64,000 nt of DNA from Umezawaea beigongshangensis (GTDB lineage Bacteria; Actinomycetota; Actinomycetes; Mycobacteriales; Pseudonocardiaceae). Within the stretch, counting starts at the first letter, position 1. Each line of letters opens with the position of its first letter. Where the stretch lies: the NCBI RefSeq assembly GCF_016464305.1, contig NZ_JAEIOJ010000009.1, positions 62,001 through 126,000 on the forward strand. Reading direction: 5' to 3'. A model generated the notes under the pieces. The model searched no databases, was not told the DNA's origin, and saw only the letters and a list, made by a program, of their open reading frames with translations. Positions 54,409 to 63,176 of this stretch are shown here, one piece after another. Both the position numbers and the translations under genes were made by a program.

Positions 54409-55419
54409 GTGGACCTACCAACGGCAGCACGCTCGGTCCTCGACATGGCCGATCTGGCCACTCCCATGTCCATCCGGGTCGCCGCGACGCTCGGCCTGGT
54501 GGAGCGCGCGGGGAGCGGAGCCACGGCCGAGCAACTCGCTTCCGAGACCGGGACCGCGACGTCCGCACTGCGACGCTTGCTCGATCATCTGGTCACGATC
54601 GGCGTCTTCGAACTCGATCCGCGGTCCGGCCGCTACCGCCCCACGCAGCTCGGAGTCCAGATGAGCGGGGACGCCCCGGCGGGGATCAAGCCCCTGCTCG
54701 ACATCAACAGCGCCGGCGGACGCGCCGAACTCGCCTTCGTCGACCTCCTCCAGACGGTCACCACCGGCGCTCCCGCCTACCCGCACCGGTACGGGCGCGA
54801 CTTCTGGGCAGACCTCGACGCCGAACCGGCACTGCGGCGCACGTTCGACGCCCAGATGAACTGGCGGTTCCGCGAGCAGGCGCCGCAGATCGCCCGACGC
54901 TTCGACTGGAGCCGCTTCCCCACCATCGTCGACGTGGGCGGAGGCGACGGGCCGCTGCTCGTCGAGATCCTGCGTGCCCATCCAGGCGTCAGGGGCCGGG
55001 TTCTGGACCTGGCGCCCGCAGCGGCCGCCGCCGCCGAGAGGTTCGCGGCCACCGGAATCGGCGACCGGGCGAGTGCCGCAGCCGGCAGCTTCTTCGATCC
55101 CCTGCCCGCAGGCGCCGACGCCTACCTGCTGTCCGACGTCCTGCACGACCGGGACGACGAACACGCCCGCCTGATCCTGGCCGGGTACCGCCGGGCCGCC
55201 GCGCCGGAGGACGGCACCGTGGTCGTCGTCGAGCCGGTGCGCGGCCAGGGCGTCGGCACCGCGATCAACCTGTTCGTGCTGGTGTGCTTCGGCGGCAGGG
55301 AACGCACGGTCGAGGAGCTGGCCGAGCTGGCCGCCGACTGCGGACTCGTCCTCCGCGGCTCGGCACAGGTCGCCGACGGGCGCACGGCACTGGAATTCGG
55401 GGTCGCGCCCGCGCGGTGA
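54409..55419 (+). CDS. SAM-dependent O-methyltransferase (plant/acetylserotonin type)
   Basis: 336 residues. The N-terminal winged-helix dimer domain is LATPMSIRVAATLGLVERAGSGATAEQLASETGTATSALRRLLDHL. The SAM site is TIVDVGGGDGPLLVEIL, followed by VLDLAP and the catalytic region YLLSDVLHDRDDEHARLIL (His as general base). Similar enzymes methylate hydroxyls of aromatic polyketides, but no such cluster is here. GTG 54409 follows TAGGTT by 6 bases (leaderless). It ends at a strong hairpin. Confidence 0.92.
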   Translation: MDLPTAARSVLDMADLATPMSIRVAATLGLVERAGSGATAEQLASETGTATSALRRLLDHLVTIGVFELDPRSGRYRPTQLGVQMSGDAPAGIKPLLDINSAGGRAELAFVDLLQTVTTGAPAYPHRYGRDFWADLDAEPALRRTFDAQMNWRFREQAPQIARRFDWSRFPTIVDVGGGDGPLLVEILRAHPGVRGRVLDLAPAAAAAAERFAATGIGDRASAAAGSFFDPLPAGADAYLLSDVLHDRDDEHARLILAGYRRAAAPEDGTVVVVEPVRGQGVGTAINLFVLVCFGGRERTVEELAELAADCGLVLRGSAQVADGRTALEFGVAPAR

Positions 55420-55442
55420 ACCGACCCGGCCGCCGAACACGG

Positions 55443-55486
55443 CCCCGTCGTGCTGCCCGCCGCCGAACGCGGGCAGCACGACGGGG
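55443..55486. terminator. Bidirectional terminator between methyltransferase and adenosine deaminase
   Basis: CCCCGTCGTGCTGCCCGC (55443-55460) pairs perfectly over 18 bp with 55469-55486; the loop is 8 bases. It lies between convergent genes and has no T-run. Confidence 0.8.
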
Positions 55487-55491
55487 GACAC

Positions 55492-56499
55492 TCACGCCGC
55501 AGGCACCGCGGAGATCTCCGCCAGGAGTTCCGTCTTCCGCTCCGGCGGCAGGAACGACGCCCGGACACCGTTCGCCGCCAACGCCGCCACCTCGGCGTGC
55601 CGCAGCCCCGACGTCGAGGCGACCGCCAGGTACTCGCCTTCGAGCGTGGCACCGAACATCGGCGGGTCGTCGGTGTTCAGGGTGACCACCACGCCGTGGC
55701 CGAGCAGCCGTCGCACCGGATGCGCCGCGATCGACGGCACCTGACCGGTCCGCACGTTCGACGTCGGGCACACCTCCAGCGCAATGGCGTGCTCCACCAG
55801 GTGGTCGAGCAGGGCCGGGTCCGTCGCCGCCGACGTGCCGTGACCGATCCGCTCGGCGCCCAGGTCCCGCACGGCCGACCACACCGTCGCGGGGCCCGTG
55901 GTCTCGCCGGCGTGCGGCACGCTGTGCAGCCCCGCCTCCCGGGCGGCGGTGAAGAACGGCGCGAACTGCGCCCGCCCCACCCCCGCCTCCGGTCCGGCGA
56001 GGCCGAACGCGACGAGCCCGTCCGGCCGTTCCCCCAACGCGAACGCCAACGTCTCCCGCCCGGCGGTGACGCCCTTCTCACCGGGGATGTCGAACACCCA
56101 CGCCAGCTCGACACCGTGGTCCCGCTGTGCCTCCGCACGGCCGGACGCCAGGCCGGCGAGCAGCTCGTCGCCCGCCATGCCGTCGAGGACGTGGTTGTAC
56201 GGGGTCACGGTCACCTCGGCGTACCGCACGTTCTGTCGTGCCAGCTCGCCGGCCAGCCCGGCGACGAGGACGTGGATGTCGTCGCGGTCGCGCAGCATCG
56301 ACTGCACGGCCCAGTAGACCTTCAGGAAGTGGTCGAAGTCCCGGAACTCGTAGAACCGGGCCAGTTCACCCCGGTCGGTCGGCACCCCGGCCTCGGGGTG
56401 GCGCTTCGCCAGTGCCAACACGGTGTCGACGCTCGCCGATCCGACGAGGTGGACGTGCAGCTCGACCTTGGGCAGGGCACGGATGTACTCACGCAGCAC
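55492..56499 (-). CDS. Adenosine deaminase family protein
   Basis: 335 residues from GTG 56499; an open extension to GTG 56586 has low third-position GC and no SD, so I prefer 56499 (GGGAG 9 bases upstream). Zinc ligands HVH in KVELHVHLVGS, His in SVPHAGETTGP with the catalytic Glu, His in RIGHGTSA, and Asp in TLNTDDPPMF are all in place. It deaminates adenosine or a related 6-aminopurine for salvage. Closely related members act on modified adenosines, so exact substrate is open. Confidence 0.92.
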   Translation of the reverse strand: MLREYIRALPKVELHVHLVGSASVDTVLALAKRHPEAGVPTDRGELARFYEFRDFDHFLKVYWAVQSMLRDRDDIHVLVAGLAGELARQNVRYAEVTVTPYNHVLDGMAGDELLAGLASGRAEAQRDHGVELAWVFDIPGEKGVTAGRETLAFALGERPDGLVAFGLAGPEAGVGRAQFAPFFTAAREAGLHSVPHAGETTGPATVWSAVRDLGAERIGHGTSAATDPALLDHLVEHAIALEVCPTSNVRTGQVPSIAAHPVRRLLGHGVVVTLNTDDPPMFGATLEGEYLAVASTSGLRHAEVAALAANGVRASFLPPERKTELLAEISAVPAA

Positions 56500-57285
56500 G
56501 AAGAACAGCTCCCCGGGAGGAATGAGGCGGACGGAGTCAGGTGAAACGCGGTGACCAGGGAGCGGCGTCACCACGTTCTGTGTCACTGCCGTACAGCGGC
56601 AGCTTGAACTCCGGCACGAGTTCTACCGTAGCCAGCCGTGTTCCCGTGGTCCAGCACTCCCGCTGCGCTTCGCCGTTCTCGTGCTGTCCTCGCCGGTGGT
56701 GCGCTCGCCCGGCGCGGTGTTGGCGGCGTGGACGCCAGAAGGACCGTGCTCGACGCGAGAAACGCCGTCCACCGTGTGGACGGCCTCTTCGCGCCAGTCG
56801 CCGAGGACGTCGCCGATCAGGGCGGGTCGCGGCCCCCGCTGGCGTTGACGGCGCTGAACTTCCCCGTGGTCGGGACGGGCGGCACGCCGTCGGGCGGTGA
56901 TCCCCCGCCACCGCGGTCGGCGACCGTGCCCCGTCCGGCGCTGCTGGACACCTCACCGGGCTGCGTGACCTCCGGGCCAGGGCGAGTTTCGAGGGCAGCA
57001 CGACGGTGCAGTCGGTGAGAGGCCGCGCCCACCTCCGCAGCACGACCGGCCCGTCACCGGGGGCACGGCGCGGAGGAACCGACGAGGTCGCCGGGGAACA
57101 GCTCCCGGCGGGCGTCCACAGTGGCTCACGGGTGCGCGCGTCGGTGCTCAGATCGGTGTCCTCGCCCGGCTCCAGACCGGGTTGAGCGCGAACAGGTGCC
57201 GCTCCTCACCACCGACGACCACCGCGGCGGTGCGGTCGGCGGTGCCAGCGCCCGCTGGTCGGTCTCCGGCGCCAGCACGGCCCGC
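56500..57285. other. About 790 bp without a supported gene
   Basis: Plus-strand frame 56,638-57,018 (…VLDARNAVHRVDGLFAPVAEDV, LTALNFPVVGTGG) looks partly protein-like but has no SD or recognisable family. Possibly degraded sequence. Confidence 0.45.
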
Positions 57286-57530
57286 CTCGAGTCCTGCGAC
57301 CGGCGCACCGCCGCGTCCAGCTCGGCGCGCGGGACGTCGACGAGTTCGCGGCGCGAGCCGGTCGGAGAGGTCCGGTCACCCTCCCGGCACACGCTGCGGC
57401 ACGCCTGCACCACGCGGACCTCCACCCCGGCCTCGGAGACCGCACCTCCGTCTTCTCCACCGTCTACCGTGTGATCACGACCGTGTTCGCGCCACGAGCG
57501 ATCGCGGTCCGGCTCACGGGAAGGGGGTGA
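57286..57530 (+). pseudogene. Possible Fur-family regulator relic
   Basis: In one frame the chain reads RRVQLGARDVDEF…LHPGLGDRTSVFSTVYRVITTVF. The STVYRVI block matches the recognition helix of Fur proteins (GLATVYRVLNQF). The frame ends soon after, without dimer domain or metal ligands. Weak evidence. Confidence 0.25.
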
Positions 57531-57538
57531 GGTGTTCG

Positions 57539-57796
57539 GTGCGCTACCTGCCCGCGGGTGACCGACCGGGACTGTCGGCCTGGTGGGGGCCGATCTGCCT
57601 GGGCCTGGCGCTGCTGAGCTGGCTGTTCCCGGTGGGTGGCGTCGCCGTCGCCGCGGCGGCGGTGACGTGCGGCGTGCTGTCGATGGCCACGGACCGCGAC
57701 TACCGCCTGGACTGGACCGCCCTGCTCGGAACTCCCATCGGCACGGCACAACTGGCGCTGTCGCTGCTGCTGGCGCTGGACGCCACGAGCCGGTGA
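57539..57796 (+). CDS. Small membrane protein
   Basis: 85 residues from GTG 57539 with GAGG 6 bases upstream. Two to three hydrophobic spans: PICLGLALLSWLFPVGGVAVAAAAVTCGVLSM and IGTAQLALSLLLALDA, split by the charged loop ATDRDYRLDW. Unknown function. A 12-bp hairpin 30 bases downstream should end its transcript. Confidence 0.65.
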   Translation: MRYLPAGDRPGLSAWWGPICLGLALLSWLFPVGGVAVAAAAVTCGVLSMATDRDYRLDWTALLGTPIGTAQLALSLLLALDATSR

Positions 57797-57828
57797 CACC
57801 ACGGGTCGAACGGACCGGAGGCGAGCGG

Positions 57829-57857
57829 CGGGGCTCGCGGCGGGTCCGCGAGCCCCG
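57829..57857 (+). terminator. Terminator of the small membrane protein gene
   Basis: CGGGGCTCGCGG (57829-57840) and CCGCGAGCCCCG (57846-57857) form a perfect 12-bp stem with a 5-base loop. Confidence 0.7.
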
Positions 57858-57908
57858 CGAACACGACAGCCGCTGGCCGGACCTCCGCGGACCGGCGCGC
57901 AGGACGTC

Positions 57909-57942
57909 GAGGCGGCTCGGGGAAGAGCCCCGGAGCCGCCTC
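57909..57942 (-). terminator. Terminator of the APC transporter gene
   Basis: GAGGCGGCTC and GAGCCGCCTC with inner GGGG/CCCC form a stem of about 14 bp with one bulge, 45 bases beyond the transporter stop. Confidence 0.7.
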
Positions 57943-57986
57943 CCCGCCCCCGCCCGCGGAGCAGCAGGTCGCCGCAGGATCGGCGG

Positions 57987-59969
57987 TCAGCCGCCGACGT
58001 GGATGCCGGGTCGGCGATCGGGGTCCGGTTCGACGCTGCGGATGATCTCGCGGACGACGGGCGCGGTGTCACCGCGTCCCAGGATGAGGTAGCGGAACAG
58101 GTGCCCCAGGGGGTTGCCCTCGCTCCACGCGAAGTGGCAGTGCGGTCGCACACCGGTGGTGTCGCGCAGGGCGAGCAGGACGGCCGCGATGGCGTTGGGT
58201 GCGGCGGGGCTGCCGACGCGCAGCACGTGGAAGCCGTCGACGTCGACGCCCCGGACCACCAGCGCGTCGCTGAAGTCCGACGGGTCGACGACGTCGACCT
58301 CCAGGAACAGGACGTCGGCCGTGCCGGGCACGGGGTTCGTGCCGCGCTGCTCGGCCTCCTTGTCGCGGTACTCGGCGGCGTCACCGCCCTGACGGCGGTT
58401 GGCGATGACGGTCAGGGCGCCGTCGTGAGCGATGGAGTCGGTGACGAAGCGGCGAGCGGCATCGTCGAACTCGATGTGCTCCACCCGCAACTCGGTGGTG
58501 CGCGTGACGCGGGAGACCAGCGAGACGGCGATGATGCCGAGGATGAAGAAGGCGGAGATGGTGATGCCGTCGGGCTTCTCGATCACGTTCTCGACCAGGG
58601 CGTAGATCAGGATCAGGGTCAGCGCGGTGAACGCGATCGCCGCGCCGCGCTGCCGGCGTCGTGCGGCCGAGATGGTGACGGCGGCCGAGGCGGAGACCAT
58701 CATGGCCAGGATGCCGGTGGCGTAGGCGCCGGCCTGGGCGTTGACGTCGGCCTGGAAGACGATCGTGACCAGGACGCAGATCGCCGTGTAGACCAGCACG
58801 ACCGGTCGCACCGCGCGCGTCCAGTCCGGGGCCATGCCGTAGGCGGGCAGGTAGCGGGGCACGATGTTGATCAGCCCGGCCATCGCCGAAGCGCCGGCGA
58901 ACCACAGGATGAGGATGCTGCTGATGTCGTAGGCGGTCCCGACCCACTCGCCGAGCAGTTCGTGGGCCAGGTACGCCAGCGCCCGGCCGCTGGCCTGTCC
59001 GCCGGGCTGGAACTCCTCCGCCGGGATCAGGACGGTGGTGACGAAGGTGGTGGAGAGCAGGTAGACGGACATGATCAGCGCGGCGGCGGTGAGCAGCTTG
59101 CGGGTGTTGCGGATGCGGTCGTCCAGCCGCTGCCCGGCCGTGTCGCCGTCGGCGGCCACCAGGGGCATCATGCTCACACCGGTCTCGAACCCCGACAGGC
59201 CCAGCACCAGCAGCGGGAACGCCAGGATCGCCGGGCCGACGACGCCGGCGACGCCACCGCCACCCGCGGTCAGCGCGTCCAGCCAGCGCTCCAGCGCGAC
59301 GGGCCCGGAGATCACCTCCAGCACACCGGCGACCACGACCACGGCGTTGAGCAGCAGGAACACCGCGACCAGCGGGATCGCCACGCCCACGGCCTCGGAG
59401 AACCCGAGCAGGAACACCCCGCCCAGCACCAGCAGCAGCACCACGGTCACCAGCACCTCGTGACCGTGCAGCAGCGCCGGGGCGTGCGGGTTCTCCAGCG
59501 CGTGCACGGTGGCGTCTGCGGAGGACAGGGTGATGGTGATGATCCACGACGTGGCGACGAACCCCAGCAGGACCAGCACGAACAGCTTGCCGCGCCAGAA
59601 CGGCAGCAGCTTCTCCAGCATCGCCACCGATCCCTGCCCGTGCGGGCTCTCCTTCGCCACCCGCCGGTACATCGGCAGCATCCCCAGCAGGGTCAGCGCG
59701 ACGATCAGCAGCGTGGCCAGCGGTGAGAGGGCCCCGGCGGCCAGCGCGGCGATACCGGGCAAGTAGGACAGGGTGGAGAAGTAGTCCACACCCGTCAGGC
59801 ACATGACCTTCCACCACGCCTGCGGGGTCGTGTGCTGCTCCGTGCTCTCCGGTCCCACCGGCTGCACCCGGTGCTGCAACAACCACCGTCCCAGCCGTGA
59901 CGAGGGCGTGGACGGCCGAACCGGACCGTCCACCCGCGCGGGGAGCGCGAACTCCGGTGTGTCGGTCAT
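57987..59969 (-). CDS. APC superfamily transporter (KimA/amino-acid permease-like)
   Basis: 660 residues; ATG 59969 has AGGAGA 8 bases upstream. The first ~480 residues contain about 12 membrane spans (e.g. [99 protein letters not shown]). Glu/Gln-rich amino-terminal cytosolic part precedes them. The C-terminal ~170 residues are cytosolic ([21 protein letters not shown]...). The architecture resembles KimA potassium transporters or large APC permeases; substrate not decided. Two direct repeats lie in its long upstream region. Confidence 0.88.
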   Translation of the reverse strand: MTDTPEFALPARVDGPVRPSTPSSRLGRWLLQHRVQPVGPESTEQHTTPQAWWKVMCLTGVDYFSTLSYLPGIAALAAGALSPLATLLIVALTLLGMLPMYRRVAKESPHGQGSVAMLEKLLPFWRGKLFVLVLLGFVATSWIITITLSSADATVHALENPHAPALLHGHEVLVTVVLLLVLGGVFLLGFSEAVGVAIPLVAVFLLLNAVVVVAGVLEVISGPVALERWLDALTAGGGGVAGVVGPAILAFPLLVLGLSGFETGVSMMPLVAADGDTAGQRLDDRIRNTRKLLTAAALIMSVYLLSTTFVTTVLIPAEEFQPGGQASGRALAYLAHELLGEWVGTAYDISSILILWFAGASAMAGLINIVPRYLPAYGMAPDWTRAVRPVVLVYTAICVLVTIVFQADVNAQAGAYATGILAMMVSASAAVTISAARRRQRGAAIAFTALTLILIYALVENVIEKPDGITISAFFILGIIAVSLVSRVTRTTELRVEHIEFDDAARRFVTDSIAHDGALTVIANRRQGGDAAEYRDKEAEQRGTNPVPGTADVLFLEVDVVDPSDFSDALVVRGVDVDGFHVLRVGSPAAPNAIAAVLLALRDTTGVRPHCHFAWSEGNPLGHLFRYLILGRGDTAPVVREIIRSVEPDPDRRPGIHVGG

Positions 59970-60110
59970 GCAGAGTCTCCTGGTGGTGAGCACTCCGGCG
60001 GGTCCGGGGTGCGGCCGTGGCACACCGGGGCGTGCAGCGGTGGTCCGGGCCGCACCGGGTCGATCCGGCCGGACACAGCGGGCAGTCAACTTCCCCGCGA
60101 GTTCCGCTGA

Positions 60111-60144
60111 GGTGAAAATCGCGGCGTTCGGCGTAAAGATCGCG
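60111..60144. promoter_or_regulatory. Direct repeats upstream of the APC transporter
   Basis: GGTGAAAATCGCG (60111-60123) and CGTAAAGATCGCG (60132-60144) are direct repeats 21 bases apart, two helical turns, about 140-175 bases above the start. This spacing suits a response regulator; which one is unknown. Confidence 0.4.
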
Positions 60145-60467
60145 TCAAAACCGCTCCGCCGAGGTCGCCGTCGAACTCGATCCGCCTCCGGTTCGCCCGA
60201 AGCAGGCCGCCCGGCTCCCCCGCACAGCCCGCTCATCACCGCACCACCCGGCACCAGCCCCGAGCGGCAGCTCACGAGCGACGGTCCCGGCGGGAACGGT
60301 CACGGGGCCACGAGCGAACCGGCTCGGAATGCGCGCTCCGGCACCGCGAACGCCACCACCGCTGTGCCGGTCCGCCGACGAGCACCCTCGCGACGCCGTG
60401 TCGCGGCCGAGGAACTCGCGACGGCGGACGTCCGGCTCGCGTGCAGCTTCCGCAGCTCCGCCGCCGA

Positions 60468-60893
60468 TCAGGGGGCGGGGTGGAGAAGTGCGAGGACCGC
60501 GCAGGACGTGGCCAAGCCCAGGCACAGCGGTGAGTAGTAGCGCCTGTCGAGCCGGGCGAACTCGGTGTCGCGACGCGACGACATCACCAGCCCGGCCGCG
60601 CCACGCAGCAGGAGCACGACCGCGACGCCTCCCGCACCCGCGGCGGGAAGCCACCGGGGTCCCGGCACGGCGACCAGATCGGCCCGCGCGGCGACCAGGT
60701 AGGCAGCCACGCAGAGCAGCGAGGCCACCGCGAGCGTCATCCCCGGCGTCGGCAGCTTGTCCACGGGGACGTCCACCACCCGGCGGGCGAAGTCCTCACG
60801 TGTGCGCAGCGGCCACGGCGAGAACGTCCACACGACGTGCAGCACGCCGACCAGCAGCAGCACCACGGCGGTGAGCAGGGCCAACACGGTCAC
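60468..60893 (-). CDS. DUF3995 membrane protein
   Basis: 141 residues from GTG 60893 (GGGAGG 6 bases upstream; GTG 60917 is an alternative). Four spans: VLALLTAVVLLLVGVLHVVWTF, MTLAVASLLCVAAYLVAA, LPAAGAGGVAVVLLLRGAAGLV, CLGLATSCAVLALL. The order VGVLHVVW...R..Y.PLCL fits DUF3995. Function unknown. Divergent from a TetR gene with CCGTAC repeats between them, so TetR-controlled. Confidence 0.85.
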   Translation of the reverse strand: MTVLALLTAVVLLLVGVLHVVWTFSPWPLRTREDFARRVVDVPVDKLPTPGMTLAVASLLCVAAYLVAARADLVAVPGPRWLPAAGAGGVAVVLLLRGAAGLVMSSRRDTEFARLDRRYYSPLCLGLATSCAVLALLHPAP

Positions 60894-60919
60894 GACGACC
60901 TCCCATCCTCCATACACCC

Positions 60920-60949
60920 CTGTACGGTTTTCCGTACAGTACCGTACGG
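60920..60949. promoter_or_regulatory. TetR operator cluster between DUF3995 and TetR genes
   Basis: CTGTACGG-TTTT-CCGTACAG (60920-60939) is a perfect 8-bp inverted repeat; the palindrome CCGTACGG (60942-60949) follows at once. TACAGT at 60935-60940 could be the TetR -10 box, so binding would block it. Confidence 0.7.
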
Positions 60950-60952
60950 AAG

Positions 60953-61534
60953 GTGGCGAAGCAGCGGCTCTCGAAACAGGACTGGCTCACCGCGGCGCTC
61001 ACCGCCCTGGCCGAGGGCGGGGTGGGCGCCGTGGCCGTCGAGCCCCTCGCCCACCGGCTCGGTGTGACGCGCGGCAGCTTCTACTGGCACTTCGCCGATC
61101 GCAACGCCCTGCTGCGCGAGGCGCTCGAGTGGTGGGAGGCGCAGGGCACCGAGGCCGTCATCGAGCGGGTCGACGGCATCGCCGAGCCCCGTCAGCGGCT
61201 GCGAGCGCTGTTCCGCATCGCCATCACCGAGGACCCGACGAACGGGCTGGAGCCCGCGCTCGTGGCACACGCCGACGATCCGGTGGTGGCGCCCGCGCTG
61301 CACCGCGTCACCCGACGCCGCACCGCGTTCCTCGCCGAGGTGTACGCCGAACTCGGCCTTCCGGCACCGCAGGCCCGCTACCAGGCCGCGTGCGCGTACG
61401 CGGCGTACGTCGGCTGGATGCAGCTCCGGCGAGCCACCCCGACGGCACTACCGGAGATCGCCGACGACCCCGACGCCCTCACCCACTTCGTGGAGCACCT
61501 CGTGCTCGCGATCCCGGACACCACACCGCCCTGA
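60953..61534 (+). CDS. TetR/AcrR family transcriptional regulator
   Basis: 193 residues from GTG 60953 (GGAAG just upstream). HTH: RLSKQDWLTAALTALAEGGVGAVAVEPLAHRLGVTRGSFYWHFADRNALL, with TRGSFYWHF as recognition helix. The rest is the ligand domain. Probably controls the divergent DUF3995 gene and itself through the CCGTAC repeats. Confidence 0.92.
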   Translation: MAKQRLSKQDWLTAALTALAEGGVGAVAVEPLAHRLGVTRGSFYWHFADRNALLREALEWWEAQGTEAVIERVDGIAEPRQRLRALFRIAITEDPTNGLEPALVAHADDPVVAPALHRVTRRRTAFLAEVYAELGLPAPQARYQAACAYAAYVGWMQLRRATPTALPEIADDPDALTHFVEHLVLAIPDTTPP

Positions 61535-61559
61535 TCACGACAACGGCTCGTTCCGCCAC

Positions 61560-62096
61560 GTGTCGCCGCGGCGGATCGGGACGGCGGAACGAGCGGTGCA
61601 CCCCCTGATCGAGGAACTCCTCACCCCGGTCGACCACCTGACGGCCGAGACGTCCGCGGTCGACGTCGGCGGCTTCGAAGCGATGATCACCGTTCCCGAG
61701 CTGTCGTGGTGCCACGTCGGCCACCCCTGCCAGGTCGTCTCCGTCGGCCAGGCGATCACCGCCACGATCCTCGACGTCGACCCGGTCCGCGAACGCGTGT
61801 CGCTGTCGCTCACGGACCTGCACGACGACCCGGTACCGCTTCTGGCCGCGAAGATCGGTCAGACCGTCCTCGGTCGCGTCACCGAACTCGTGCCGTTCGG
61901 CGCGTTCGTGCGCGTGGAAGAAGCGGACCGCACGTTCGCAGGACTGGTGCACGACTCCGACCTGTTCGCCGGGCGCACCGACGATCTCCGGCGCAGCATC
62001 CAGGTCGGTCAGGCTCTCCGGGTCGCGATCGTGGACGTCGACCCGGTCGAACGGCGCACCACGCTCTCGCGTCGGCACGCCGCCCCGCAGTCCTGA
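61560..62096 (+). CDS. Two-domain S1 RNA-binding protein, truncated ribosomal S1 paralogue
   Basis: 178 residues. Two S1 motifs aligned to consecutive repeats of bacterial S1: MITVPELSWCHVGHPCQVVSVGQAITATILDVDPVRERVSLSL (second half of a repeat) and IGQTVLGRVTELVPFGAFVRVEEADRTFAGLVHDSDLF...VGQALRVAIVDVDPVERRTTLS. Normal S1 has four repeats and about 480-500 residues. GTG 61560 has no SD, so the start is unsure. It might bind mRNA or be a remnant of an S1 duplicate; the open frame and good codon use argue for a working gene. Confidence 0.7.
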   Translation: MSPRRIGTAERAVHPLIEELLTPVDHLTAETSAVDVGGFEAMITVPELSWCHVGHPCQVVSVGQAITATILDVDPVRERVSLSLTDLHDDPVPLLAAKIGQTVLGRVTELVPFGAFVRVEEADRTFAGLVHDSDLFAGRTDDLRRSIQVGQALRVAIVDVDPVERRTTLSRRHAAPQS

Positions 62097-62234
62097 TCCG
62101 AGCCGTGCCCCCGACACCGGACTGATCGCCGTCGACGCCGGACTGCCCGCGTTGCGCAGCGGGGAGCAGACACGTCACCGACCCGCCGGTGCTTCTGCGA
62201 CCCGGCACCAGAAGCGAGTCCGCACCTCGCGGTG

Positions 62235-63176
62235 TCACCCCGTGACGATGGGGACGAAGCGGCCGTAGTGGAGTTGCTGGGCGAGCAGGACGGTGGCGGT
62301 GGGTCCGTGCCGGTGTTTGGCGAGGATCAGGTCGGCTTCACCGGCCCGCGGGTCGTCTCGGTCCCAGGCGTCGGGGCGGTGGATCAGCAGGACGTGGTCG
62401 GCCACGTGGGCGATGGTTCCGGAATCGCGGAGATCGGCGAGGCTCGGCGGTGGCGGGACGGGTTGCCGGGGGCCGGGGTTGACGGACAGCTGGGCGGTGG
62501 TGACGATCGCGGTGCCGGTGTCCAGGGCGAGCCGCTTCAACCGCCGGGTGACCTCGGCGACCTCGCGTTCGCGGTTCTCGTAGGGCGTGTCGCGGCGAGC
62601 GGTGACCATGTGGAGGGAGTCGACGACGACGAGCCGCACGTCCTGATCCGCGGCCAGCGTCGTGACGGTGTCGGTCAGGGCGGTGATGTCCGGGTCGGCC
62701 AGGCGGGTGATGACGACGGACTTGTCCTGGATGGCGGTCATCCGTTTCGCCACGCGGCTCCGGTCGGCTTCGGTCAGCTGGCCCGACCGCGCGTCCGCGA
62801 GGCGAATCCTGGCCTCGGCGCTGATCAGCCGCCGGGTGATCGCCTCCGCTGTGTCGTCCAGCGACAAGTAAGCGGCGGGAACGTCGTGGCGGAAGGCCGC
62901 CCTGCGGAGGAAGTCCAGGGCCAGGGTGCTGGAACCGACGCCGGGATGAGCCCCGATCACGGTCAGCGATCCGCGCGGCAGGCCGTTCGTGACCGCGTCG
63001 AGCTCGGCGAAGCCCGTCGGGATGTCGTGCGCGGCGCCCCCGCGGCCGGCGGCGGTGTCCAACTCCTCCAGCGTCGCCCGGAGCACGTCGTCGAACTGCC
63101 CGTCCCGGTGCGACTCGACGACCTGCTCGGTGCGGGCGGCAGCAGGATCCGGGTCTGCCTCGGAAGAAGTTGTCAC
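62235..63176 (-). CDS. DnaB C-terminal-like RecA-fold ATPase without P-loop Lys
   Basis: 313 residues from GTG 63176 (AAAGG upstream). IPTGFAELDAVTNGLPRGSLTVIGAHPGVGSSTLALDFLRRAA aligns with DnaB's RecA-like domain, but the Walker A GxxxxGK[ST] reads HPGVGSST, Lys to Ser. Walker B VRLVVVDSLHMV, the ENREREVAEVTRRLKRLA helix, VTTAQLS and LRDSGTIAHVADHVLLIHRP follow as in DnaB. There is no DnaB N-terminal or primase-binding domain. ATP binding is probably weak or lost; a replication or phage-related role is conjecture. Confidence 0.85.
   Translation of the reverse strand: MTTSSEADPDPAAARTEQVVESHRDGQFDDVLRATLEELDTAAGRGGAAHDIPTGFAELDAVTNGLPRGSLTVIGAHPGVGSSTLALDFLRRAAFRHDVPAAYLSLDDTAEAITRRLISAEARIRLADARSGQLTEADRSRVAKRMTAIQDKSVVITRLADPDITALTDTVTTLAADQDVRLVVVDSLHMVTARRDTPYENREREVAEVTRRLKRLALDTGTAIVTTAQLSVNPGPRQPVPPPPSLADLRDSGTIAHVADHVLLIHRPDAWDRDDPRAGEADLILAKHRHGPTATVLLAQQLHYGRFVPIVTG

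Noticed and set aside
55492-56586. Longer adenosine deaminase from GTG 56586
   Set aside because: The extra 29 codons have poor third-position GC and no SD; the conserved protein begins close to GTG 56499.
59970-60150. c-di-AMP (ydaO) riboswitch above the APC transporter
   Set aside because: The characteristic conserved blocks are not visible; only direct repeats are.
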